Below are positions 7,378 through 14,056 of a stretch of 37,621 nucleotides of DNA, piece by piece; the first letter of the stretch is position 1; the number at the start of each line of letters is the position of its first letter. Origin of the DNA: Ignavibacteriaceae bacterium (lineage in GTDB: Bacteria; Bacteroidota; Ignavibacteria; Ignavibacteriales; Ignavibacteriaceae); contig JACZKK010000221.1 of NCBI GenBank assembly GCA_014860115.1, forward strand, positions 1 to 37,621, given 5' to 3'. Made by a program: the position numbers and the translations under genes. The notes under the pieces were generated by a model. That model searched no databases. It was not told the DNA's origin and worked only from the letters and a program-made list of their open reading frames with translations.

Positions 7378-9039
7378 ATGATAGTCACTGATTTAAAAAT
7401 TATTAAAGCACCAACAGGAACGACTTTAAGTTGCAAAGGCTGGATTCAGGAAGCTGCAATGCGGATGCTGATGAATAACCTCGATCCGGATGTCGCTGAA
7501 CGACCCGAAGATCTTATAGTTTACGGCGGAAGCGGAAAAGCTGCACGTAACTGGGAAGCATTCAAAGCAATAGTTGAATCATTAAAAAAACTTGAGGATG
7601 ATGAAACACTTTTAGTTCAATCCGGCAAGCCGGTTGGTATTTTTAAAACACATACAAACGCACCGCGAGTTATCATTTCAAACTCAATGCTTGTTCCTGA
7701 TTGGGCAACCTGGGATGAGTTCCGCAGACTTGAACAGCTTGGCTTAACAATGTATGGTCAGATGACTGCAGGAAGTTGGATTTACATCGGCACTCAAGGA
7801 ATACTTCAAGGCACCTATGAAACTTTTGCTGAATGTGCAAGAAAATATTTTGATGGATCATTAAAAGGAAAGTTTGTTTTAACAGCAGGATTGGGAGGAA
7901 TGGGCGGCGCTCAACCTCTTGCTGCGACTTTTAATAGTGCTGCATTTCTTGGGATTGAAGTCGATCGTTCACGTGCACAAAAAAGAATTGATACTGGTTA
8001 TCTCGATTTCTTAACTGATGATATTGATGATGCACTCGAAAAAGTACTGACTGCGAAAGCCAATGGAGAGTCTTTGTCAGTTGGGTTGGTAGGAAATGCT
8101 GGTGAAATTCTTCCTGAAATCCTGAAAAGAAATATTATTCCGGATGTTTTAACTGATCAAACTTCTGCTCACGATGTGCTAAATGGCTATGTTCCAATGG
8201 GAATGAGTTTCGAAGAAGCTATTGCCCTTAGAAAATCTGATCCGGACAAATACATTAAACTTTCACGTCAAACAATTGTAAAACATGTCGAGGCAATGCT
8301 TGAATTTCAAAAACGTGGTGCAATTACTTTTGATTATGGCAACAACATTCGCGGAGAAGCAAAAGAAAATGGAGTCAGTAAAGCTTTTGATATTCCCGGT
8401 TTTGTTCCTGAGTTTATCCGTCCGCTTTTCTGTGATGGGAAAGGACCATTTCGCTGGGCTGCACTTTCCGGCGATCCAAATGATATTTATGAAACAGATA
8501 AAGCTGTGAAAGAAACTTTTCCGGAGAATAAAGCACTTATCAACTGGATTGATATGGCTCAAAAGAAAGTTCACTTCCAGGGATTGCCATCAAGGATCTG
8601 CTGGCTTGGTTACGGTGAACGCGCGAAGATGGGAAAGATTTTTAACAAGCTCGTTGCTGATAAAAAAGTAAAAGCTCCGATTGTCATCGGAAGAGATCAT
8701 TTGGACTGTGGTTCAGTGGCATCACCAAACAGAGAGACCGAAGCTATGATTGATGGCAGTGATGCAATAGCCGACTGGCCGATACTCAACGCTCTGCTTA
8801 ATGCAATCGGTGGTGCAAGCTGGGTTTCAGTTCATCATGGCGGAGGAGTTGGAATAGGTAAATCAATTCACGCCGGAATGGTAGTAGTTGCCGATGGTAC
8901 TAAAGAAGCTGAAGAAAGATTAGAACGCGTTCTGACTTACGATCCCGGAATGGGTGTAATGCGTCATGCTGATGCAGGATACGAGCGGGCAATTGATAAT
9001 GCAAAGAATTGGAATATTAAAATTCCAATGTTAAAATAA
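7378..9039 (+). CDS. hutU: Urocanate hydratase
   Basis: A 553-residue protein, full length for urocanase. It hydrates urocanate to imidazolone propionate, the second step of histidine degradation, using tightly bound NAD+. Visible marks are [19 protein letters not shown], the NAD-binding glycine cluster [12 protein letters not shown], the SRICWLG motif whose Cys408 matches the active-site cysteine, [18 protein letters not shown], and [12 protein letters not shown] near the C-terminus. The Cys in DHLDC replaces a residue that I recall as Ser in most members. Neither hutH nor hutI or hutG lies nearby, so the rest of the pathway must be elsewhere. It follows the 111-residue gene by 2 bases. Confidence 0.95.
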   Translation: MIVTDLKIIKAPTGTTLSCKGWIQEAAMRMLMNNLDPDVAERPEDLIVYGGSGKAARNWEAFKAIVESLKKLEDDETLLVQSGKPVGIFKTHTNAPRVIISNSMLVPDWATWDEFRRLEQLGLTMYGQMTAGSWIYIGTQGILQGTYETFAECARKYFDGSLKGKFVLTAGLGGMGGAQPLAATFNSAAFLGIEVDRSRAQKRIDTGYLDFLTDDIDDALEKVLTAKANGESLSVGLVGNAGEILPEILKRNIIPDVLTDQTSAHDVLNGYVPMGMSFEEAIALRKSDPDKYIKLSRQTIVKHVEAMLEFQKRGAITFDYGNNIRGEAKENGVSKAFDIPGFVPEFIRPLFCDGKGPFRWAALSGDPNDIYETDKAVKETFPENKALINWIDMAQKKVHFQGLPSRICWLGYGERAKMGKIFNKLVADKKVKAPIVIGRDHLDCGSVASPNRETEAMIDGSDAIADWPILNALLNAIGGASWVSVHHGGGVGIGKSIHAGMVVVADGTKEAEERLERVLTYDPGMGVMRHADAGYERAIDNAKNWNIKIPMLK

Positions 9040-9040
9040 A

Positions 9041-9132
9041 CTCTGTGAACCTCTGTGGTTCTCCGTGCACTCTGTGTTACTTCCTAAGGTAGTTACACTG
9101 AGGACACAAAGAATACACAGAGAACCACTGAG
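9041..9132. repeat. Imperfect long inverted repeat (CTCTGTG-type), MITE-like
   Basis: Starting two bases after the hutU stop, CTCTGTGGTTCTCCGTG at 9051 pairs with CACAGAGAACCACTGAG ending at 9132. The inner halves (CTCTGTGTTAC / GTTACACTGAGGACACAAAG) also pair with small gaps. The left side contains two tandem CTCTGTG units. The element could fold into a long hairpin in RNA or a cruciform in DNA. It may be a non-autonomous repeat, and it also fills the space where a hutU terminator would be expected. No other copy lies in this window. Confidence 0.6.
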
Positions 9133-9141
9133 AAAAAGAAT

Positions 9142-9486
9142 ATGCTTTCAAATTTTAAAAAAATATCATTTATAGTCATTATTAGTTTACTAGTCTTTAG
9201 TTTCAACTCGTTTGCTCAAACAGAAGATGAAATTAACGAAGATGAATGTACTTTTAATGGAATTCAGCTTTTTGGCAAAATCCAATTTGTGGATTCTTTT
9301 CCTGATATTACTGTGCAAGTAGTTGAGTCTTTTCCGGATTTGAAAGTAAAAATAGTTGGATCTTTCGCGGAAGACTGTGGTGAGTGGCAGATTGTTGATT
9401 CCTTTCCGGATATAAAAGTGAAAATAGTTGAATCGTTTGGAGATATAAAAATAAAATTTGTGGAATCATTTCCAGGTATTCCTTAA
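9142..9486 (+). CDS. Small exported repeat protein, 7(1) septoil-knot-like
   Basis: A 114-residue protein with a signal peptide (about residues 1-25, ending NSFA) and an acidic linker. A core of short repeats follows, shaped like (V/I)(D/E)SFPD(I/L)KV. SF recurs at residues 52, 63, 74, 87, 98 and 109, and a divergent middle unit holds Cys79 and Trp82. Cys36 and Cys79 could form a disulfide. The pattern recalls the small 'Septknot' proteins reported to fold as a 7(1) torus knot, but the assignment is from memory of the motif only. It would act in the periplasm or outside the cell; no function is known. Repeat elements flank it on both sides, and its neighbours do not suggest a pathway. Confidence 0.65.
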   Translation: MLSNFKKISFIVIISLLVFSFNSFAQTEDEINEDECTFNGIQLFGKIQFVDSFPDITVQVVESFPDLKVKIVGSFAEDCGEWQIVDSFPDIKVKIVESFGDIKIKFVESFPGIP

Positions 9487-9525
9487 GAAACTAATAGGTC
9501 AAACTGAGCTCATAGTAGTGTGACC

Positions 9526-9552
9526 GTCATCCTTCGACAAGCTCAGGATGAC
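9526..9552. repeat. Inverted repeat GTCATCCT...AGGATGAC
   Basis: An 8-bp perfect inverted repeat with an 11-base loop (TCGACAAGCTC), between the septoil-knot-like gene and the following dehydrogenase gene. The string CCTTCGACAAGCTCAGGATGACA occurs widely as a dispersed element in many bacterial genomes, to my recollection. Without a downstream T-run it is a poor rho-independent terminator for the plus strand. Confidence 0.55.
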
Positions 9553-9584
9553 ATTTGTAAATAAATATAAACACAGAGGTTGTT

Positions 9585-10775
9585 ATGAAACTTAAAGTAT
9601 TAGTAGCCGACAAATTTCCGGATAAATATATCCAGCAGATGAAAGATCTCGATCTTGATGTAATTTATCAGCCAAAACTTGGAGAGAAGGATCTTCCTGA
9701 AGCTGCAAAAGAAGTTGATATTCTTGTAGTTCGTTCAACTGTGGTTAACGAAGAAACTATCAATTCATCTAAGAAGCTTAATCTTATAATTCGTGCGGGT
9801 TCTGGTGTTAACAACATCAATATATCAGCAGCAAACAAAAAAGGAATCTACGTCACCAACTGTCCTGGAATGAATGCAGTTGCTGTTGCAGAGCTTGCAA
9901 TCGGATTAATGATTTCTCTCGACAGATTTATTCCAGATAACGTGAGCGACTTTAACAAGAATGCTTGGAATAAAGACAAATATTCTAAAGGCAAAGGGTT
10001 GAAAGGCAAAACCCTCGGTCTTATCGGTGTTGGAAATATTGGGAAAGAGGTTGCAAGACGAGCACTTGCATTTGAAATGAATGTTTATGGAAAAGATATT
10101 GCCAGAATTGAAGGAGTTCAGATAAAAGATTTCAGCGAGATGGATCAGCTTCTCCCTCTTTGCGATGTTATATCAATTCATCTTCCGGCTACTCCGCAGA
10201 CAAAAGGCTTGTTTAACAAGCAGATGTTCAGCTATATGAAAAATGGAGCTTATTTAATTAATACATCCCGTCAGGATATAGTGATCGAAGACGACTTGCT
10301 GGAAGCAATTAAAGAAAGAAATATTCGTTATGCATGCGATGTTTTCAAAGGAGAACCTGAAGCAAAGTCAGGTGAAGTCACTTCAAAACTGCAGAACAAT
10401 CCGAACATTTACGTTACGCATCATATCGGGGCTTCGACTGAACAGGCACAGGATGCAGTTGCAGAAGAAACAATAAATATAATCAACCATTACATTCACA
10501 GCGGTGTAATTGATCACTGGGTTAACAGAGCAAAGATAACAGATGCACACTATCAGCTTGTCGTCAAACATTATGACAAACCCGGTGTTCTTGCTAGTGT
10601 TCTTGATTTGCTCAGAGAAGGTAACATTAATATCGAAGAAATTGAGAATGTAATATTTGATGGTGGAATTGCTGCAAGCTGCACAATGAAACTAAAGAAT
10701 GCTGCAACTGCTGATATGCTAAAGAAGATGAGTGAAAATCCTAATGTGATAAGTGTTAGCCACGTAGAGATTTAG
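9585..10775 (+). CDS. Phosphoglycerate dehydrogenase-like protein with ACT domain
   Basis: A 396-residue D-2-hydroxyacid dehydrogenase. The N-terminal substrate half contains VVRSTVVNEETI and RAGSGVNNINI. The NAD-binding Rossmann motif is GLIGVGNIGKEVARRA. The catalytic Arg is in NTSRQDIV, the Glu in DVFKGEPE and the His in THHIGASTEQAQ. A C-terminal ACT domain (from about residue 325, DKPGVLASVLDLLREGNINI) suggests amino-acid binding, as in serine-feedback-controlled PGDH. The likely reaction is 3-phosphoglycerate to 3-phosphohydroxypyruvate, the first step of serine synthesis. It lacks the extra intervening domain of the second, 527-residue SerA at 35947, so the two are different PGDH types. 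AGAGG precedes the ATG. It converges with the MqnA-like gene. Confidence 0.85.
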   Translation: MKLKVLVADKFPDKYIQQMKDLDLDVIYQPKLGEKDLPEAAKEVDILVVRSTVVNEETINSSKKLNLIIRAGSGVNNINISAANKKGIYVTNCPGMNAVAVAELAIGLMISLDRFIPDNVSDFNKNAWNKDKYSKGKGLKGKTLGLIGVGNIGKEVARRALAFEMNVYGKDIARIEGVQIKDFSEMDQLLPLCDVISIHLPATPQTKGLFNKQMFSYMKNGAYLINTSRQDIVIEDDLLEAIKERNIRYACDVFKGEPEAKSGEVTSKLQNNPNIYVTHHIGASTEQAQDAVAEETINIINHYIHSGVIDHWVNRAKITDAHYQLVVKHYDKPGVLASVLDLLREGNINIEEIENVIFDGGIAASCTMKLKNAATADMLKKMSENPNVISVSHVEI

Positions 10776-10781
10776 TTTACT

Positions 10782-10819
10782 TGTAGGGCGATTCTCTGAA
10801 TCGCCCAAATTTTCCTACA
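10782..10819. terminator. Bidirectional hairpin between convergent genes
   Basis: GGGCGATTC-TCT-GAATCGCCC (10786-10806) is a perfect 9-bp stem. An outer TGTAG (10782-10786) and CTACA (10815-10819) extend the symmetry. It follows the plus-strand dehydrogenase gene by about 10 bases and reaches the stop of the minus-strand gene, so it may end both transcripts. There is no long T-run, and the sequence type (TGTAGGGCGATTC...) is common as a dispersed palindrome. Confidence 0.6.
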
Positions 10820-11576
10820 CAAACTTCACCTCAATAATTTCTTTAATCATTCCGTGGAAATAAGGCATTTGAAGAAGCTGATTGATGCCTTCCCTATCCT
10901 GTTCTTCAAAATCGAAAACGAGATGCTGTATGTTGACTGAAAGAAAATCGAGAGAGGTTTGAGGAAACACAGGAAATAGATTCTCATAATTATCTGCGTG
11001 CCCTTTGGCAAAGCTGCTTTTATATTTTGAATTAAAATCTTTTAGTACTTCTTCTGAATTACCTGCGAGAACGAAGTTAACATACGGAGCATTTATAAGT
11101 TCAATAATTTCCTCGGCAAAACTTAGCCCGTTAAGAAAAAGCTCTTTCTCATAATTTTCATCACCTATAGTCAAAATATTGTTCTTGAAATCAGTTACTT
11201 CCCTGTTTAACAAAGTTGTTTTGATTTCAACATCATAAAATTCTTTGAATAAAATTTTACTTAGTATTACCTCATTTGAGGTTACATCACCTCTCAGGAA
11301 CAATTCATCAATTATTTCCTGCTCTTCTTTGAAGTGGATGTAAGCGTTAGAGAGCAGTGCATCAAAAGAGATTCCAATTTCAGAAGAAACAAACAAATCC
11401 TTATTGGTGATAAGATCTAAAGTCGGTATAAGTCCAACGGAATTATTGTCATCACTCAATCTTTTTGAAATCATTGATGAAGGAAGAAACTCAATGTAGA
11501 GTTCTGACTTATCTTCAATTTCTGATAAAATTATTTGTGAGAAAATATTACGAGGTAGATAAAACTTTGTATTCAT
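10815..11576 (-). CDS. MqnA-like (periplasmic-binding-fold) protein, divergent
   Basis: A 253-residue protein with a pattern reminiscent of MqnA/MqnD, the menaquinone-biosynthesis enzymes built on a type 2 periplasmic-binding-protein fold. Marks are an early EFLPSSMISKRL, then VGLIPTLDLI, SNAYIHF, DVTSNEVILSKILFKEFY, LTIGD and FAEEIIELINAPYVNFVLAG. The usual N-terminal 'SYLNT' motif is not evident and similarity is weak, so chorismate dehydratase activity should not be assumed. ATG 11576 is chosen; a frame extension to 11606 runs into the rplS terminator hairpin. It lies downstream of rplS but beyond that terminator, so it is expressed by read-through or from its own promoter. Confidence 0.55.
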   Translation of the reverse strand: MNTKFYLPRNIFSQIILSEIEDKSELYIEFLPSSMISKRLSDDNNSVGLIPTLDLITNKDLFVSSEIGISFDALLSNAYIHFKEEQEIIDELFLRGDVTSNEVILSKILFKEFYDVEIKTTLLNREVTDFKNNILTIGDENYEKELFLNGLSFAEEIIELINAPYVNFVLAGNSEEVLKDFNSKYKSSFAKGHADNYENLFPVFPQTSLDFLSVNIQHLVFDFEEQDREGINQLLQMPYFHGMIKEIIEVKFV

Positions 11577-11582
11577 ACAATT

Positions 11583-11604
11583 AAAAAAGCCGCCATAAGG
11601 CGGC
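11583..11604 (-). terminator. Rho-independent terminator of rplS
   Basis: On the minus strand, GCCGCC-TTAT-GGCGGC (11604-11589) is followed by six T (11588-11583). It starts 13 bases after the rplS stop and marks the end of the ffh/rpsP/trmD/rplS transcript. Confidence 0.85.
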
Positions 11605-11617
11605 AATGAAAATATTG

Positions 11618-11962
11618 TTAGCTCTTTTTATCTTTAATTCGTGCAGCTTTACCGGAAAGGCTGCGCAGATAATACAGCTTTGCTCTTCTTACATCACCTT
11701 TCTTTAAAATATCTATCTTTGAAATCTTCGGTGAGCTGAAACGGAATATTCTTTCAACTCCAACACCGCTAGAAATCTTTCTTACGGTAAAAGATTTGTT
11801 GAGCCCATTTCCACGAACGCTTATTACGTCACCTTCAAAAGGCTGTATTCTTTCCTTGTCGCCTTCGATAATACTCACATATACTTTTATGTGATCCCCT
11901 GCTCTGAATTCTGGCAGATCGGTGCGGGGTTTTTCTTTTAATATACTGTTTACTTTATCCAT
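11618..11962 (-). CDS. rplS: 50S ribosomal protein L19
   Basis: A 114-residue protein of the usual length. Motifs [52 protein letters not shown] and AKLYYLRSL...AARIKDKK are those of L19, which sits at the 30S-50S interface and contributes to intersubunit bridges. It is the last gene of the rpsP-khpA-rimM-trmD-rplS set, 28 bases after trmD, and is followed by a strong terminator. A ribosome-binding sequence (AAAGAAGGAG) precedes the ATG. Confidence 0.97.
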   Translation of the reverse strand: MDKVNSILKEKPRTDLPEFRAGDHIKVYVSIIEGDKERIQPFEGDVISVRGNGLNKSFTVRKISSGVGVERIFRFSSPKISKIDILKKGDVRRAKLYYLRSLSGKAARIKDKKS

Positions 11963-11990
11963 AATTTACTCCTTCTTTTAAGCCAAGGGC

Positions 11991-12677
11991 TTATTCACCT
12001 TTGACTGAATTAATTTCACGCCATTTTTCTGTTAAAATTTTTGATTGCTCTTCTTTCCATTTTTTAATTTCTTTTTCATTGCCTGATAGAAGAATCTCAG
12101 GAACTTTCATCCCCTTGTATTCAGCGGGTCTGGTAAAATAGGGCGCTTCAACTACTTCACCATCCTGAAATGAATCATCGAGTGCTGCTTCGCTGTCATT
12201 AAGAACTCCCGGTAATAATCTTACAACTGCATCGATTATGATCATTGCAGGAAGTTCGCCTCCGGTAAGAACGAAATTCCCGATTGAAATTTCATCGGTA
12301 GCAAACTTCTGTCTTACACGATCATCAACATCTTTATAGTGTCCTGCAATTACAATAATATTCTTCGAAAGTGAAAGATCATTTGCAATTTTCTGATTGA
12401 ATATCTTCCCTTTCGGAGTAGTAAAGATTATGTGATCATAATTGCGTTCTGATTGCAACAATTCAATACATTCAAAAAAGGGTTCCGGTTTAAGAACCAT
12501 TCCCGGGCCTCCTCCAAAAGGCTTGTCATCAATCTGCTTGTGCTTGTTGTTTGCATAGTCACGTAAATTATGAATAAACAAACTAAGCTTTCCTTTATCC
12601 TGAGCACGTTTTATTATGCTGGTCTTCAGGGGACTATCCAGTAAATCCGGAACAGCTGATAAAATATCAATCCTCAT
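11991..12677 (-). CDS. trmD: tRNA (guanine37-N1)-methyltransferase
   Basis: A 228-residue SPOUT-family methyltransferase that methylates N1 of G37 next to the anticodon of some tRNAs, preventing +1 frameshifts. Seen are the N-terminal MRIDILSAVPDLL, the GGGPGMVLKPEPFFECI loop, the trefoil-knot SAM site around ISIGNFVLTGGELPA, and the C-terminal DSFQDGEVVEAPYFTRP and VPEILLSGNEKEI. Its ATG lies inside the 3' end of rimM (11-base overlap), so translation is probably coupled. The order rimM-trmD-rplS is conserved in many bacteria. Confidence 0.97.
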   Translation of the reverse strand: MRIDILSAVPDLLDSPLKTSIIKRAQDKGKLSLFIHNLRDYANNKHKQIDDKPFGGGPGMVLKPEPFFECIELLQSERNYDHIIFTTPKGKIFNQKIANDLSLSKNIIVIAGHYKDVDDRVRQKFATDEISIGNFVLTGGELPAMIIIDAVVRLLPGVLNDSEAALDDSFQDGEVVEAPYFTRPAEYKGMKVPEILLSGNEKEIKKWKEEQSKILTEKWREINSVKGE

Positions 12678-13182
12678 CTTCTTCCAAAAAATCTTTTGAA
12701 ATATTGAGAATCAATACTTTCTTAGCAGCATCAAATTTTTCAATAAAATTAAGAACAAACGGGACTAAAATTTCTTTTTTATCGTCATCTAAAATTACAA
12801 GCACATCATTAGCCTTACCTTTAATAACATCCGAAACTATTCCAATTTTTTCTGTCTTTATAAATACTTCGCTGCCCATCAAATCGTGCACAAAAAAATG
12901 GTTCTCAGGTAAACTCACCGCATCCTGCTCATCAATGTAAACTTCTCTATCAATCAGGATTTGAGATTCTCTAAGGCCATCAAACTTTTTAAACTTAATT
13001 ATAATCTTCCCTTGAACATCTTTTACATCTTCAACGTAAAATGTTTTCTTATCACCCCAAAAATCTAAATACACTTTCTTTAAGCTAAAGAATCTATCTG
13101 GAAAATCTGAAAACGATTGTATTCTAACAAATCCATTTTTACCAAAAGTTTGCTCTATTCTCGCTATTAAAATGTATTCCAA
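12667..13182 (-). CDS. rimM: Ribosome maturation factor RimM
   Basis: A 171-residue protein with the RimM N-terminal barrel (LIARIEQTFGKNGFVRIQSF, FFSLKKVYL) and C-terminal PRC-barrel domain (HDLMGSEVF, IGIVSDVI, ANDVLVI, ILVPFV). RimM binds S19 and helps late 30S maturation of the 16S rRNA head. The start is TTG 13182: no ATG fits the conserved N-terminus, and only a weak ribosome-binding site is seen, so translation may depend on khpA, whose stop is 17 bases upstream. The C-terminus ends in an acidic tail (LEEDED). It is more divergent than neighbouring TrmD. Confidence 0.92.
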   Translation of the reverse strand: MEYILIARIEQTFGKNGFVRIQSFSDFPDRFFSLKKVYLDFWGDKKTFYVEDVKDVQGKIIIKFKKFDGLRESQILIDREVYIDEQDAVSLPENHFFVHDLMGSEVFIKTEKIGIVSDVIKGKANDVLVILDDDKKEILVPFVLNFIEKFDAAKKVLILNISKDFLEEDED

Positions 13183-13199
13183 AGTTTCTGTAAAAACAT

Positions 13200-13433
13200 C
13201 TAATCTAGTATTTCAAGCATCGCACGCTTATCCTCTTTAGCCGCAATGGCTGTTAAAAGAGTTCGCATAGCGGTGACAGTTTTACCTTTTTTCCCGATGA
13301 CTTTCCCCACATCTTCCTTCTTGACCCTCAAAGTCAAATTAACTTTTCTTTCCTGGTCAATTGTTTCTTCAACAATTACAGCTTCGGGTTCATCCACAAG
13401 ATACTTAGCGATAAATTCAATGAACTCCTTCAT
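13200..13433 (-). CDS. khpA: KH-domain RNA-binding protein KhpA
   Basis: A 77-residue single type II KH-domain protein. The GxxG RNA-binding loop is GKKG in KEDVGKVIGKKGKTVTAMRTL, preceded by beta strands VNLTLRVK. The start MKEFIEFIAKYLVDEPEAV is typical. KhpA-type proteins bind RNA, in some bacteria together with KhpB, and affect sRNA and cell-division regulation. It sits in its usual place between rpsP and rimM. A strong AGGAGG at 13444-13449 precedes the ATG, and a 115-base potentially structured gap separates it from rpsP. Confidence 0.93.
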   Translation of the reverse strand: MKEFIEFIAKYLVDEPEAVIVEETIDQERKVNLTLRVKKEDVGKVIGKKGKTVTAMRTLLTAIAAKEDKRAMLEILD

Positions 13434-13454
13434 AACTAAGAGCCTCCTATGTAA

Positions 13455-13529
13455 GCGCTGTGAGCAGTATTTTATTAAAGTTAGTTAATTGAACTCTTTT
13501 CAACTAATACTGACAAACAGAAGCAGCGC
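13455..13529 (-). promoter_or_regulatory. Nested inverted repeats in the khpA leader
   Basis: Several complementary pairs nest within the rpsP-khpA gap: GCGCTG 13455-13460 with CAGCGC 13524-13529, CAGTATT 13465-13471 with AATACTG 13506-13512, and TTAGTT 13481-13486 with AACTAA 13502-13507. An inner TTGAA 13489-13493 also pairs with TTCAA 13499-13503. In the minus-strand transcript they could form one long branched hairpin just ahead of the khpA ribosome-binding site. It could be a translational control leader or an RNA processing site; no known riboswitch class was recognised. Confidence 0.4.
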
Positions 13530-13548
13530 CATTAACTTCTGTCGTACT

Positions 13549-14004
13549 TTAACCGGCTGTCTCTTCCGGTTTTGCTTCTTCAGCAGGAGCCTGATCTTCG
13601 GCAACTGGTGCTGCAGCTTCGGCTTCCTGTTTGGCTTTCGCTTTCCTGGATAATTTTTTCTCGGACTTTTTCATTGAGCCGGCTTCTTTTAATTTCTGCC
13701 AGTTTTCAAGTTCGGATTTTACCTTCTCTTCATCAAGACCCTTAGATATTAATTCTTTTTTAAGAGTAATACCTTGTTGCCTTAAAAGACTTTTTACCGT
13801 GTTAGTTGGCTGAGCGCCAACGTTTAACCAGTACATTATCCTGTCTTCCTTTAAATCCAGAGTATGAGGTTTGGTTAAAGGATTATAAAATCCAACAGCT
13901 TCCAGAAATTTCCCATCTCTGGGTGATCTTGAGTCCGCCGCAACCATTTTATAAATAGGCTGCTTCTTCTTACCCATTCTTCTTAATCTTAACTTAACTG
14001 CCAA
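13549..14004 (-). CDS. rpsP: 30S ribosomal protein S16 with extended C-terminus
   Basis: The first ~85 residues are a standard S16: VKLRLRRMGKKKQPIYKMV, ADSRSPRDGKFLEAVGFYNP and YWLNVGAQPTNTVKSLL. They are followed by a ~65-residue Lys- then Ala/Glu/Pro-rich tail (KKSEKKLSRKAKAKQEAEAA, AEDQAPAEEAKPEETAG), giving 151 residues against about 80-90 for the core family. Such tails are known in this group of phyla and are probably flexible. S16 is an assembly protein of the 30S body. The start is TTG 14004, with AAAGG ten bases upstream; the preceding ffh gene ends 52 bases away. Confidence 0.96.
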   Translation of the reverse strand: MAVKLRLRRMGKKKQPIYKMVAADSRSPRDGKFLEAVGFYNPLTKPHTLDLKEDRIMYWLNVGAQPTNTVKSLLRQQGITLKKELISKGLDEEKVKSELENWQKLKEAGSMKKSEKKLSRKAKAKQEAEAAAPVAEDQAPAEEAKPEETAG

Positions 14005-14056
14005 GTTATTATGACCTTTCCATTTGATACATTATTAAATCTACTAAATTAAAATC

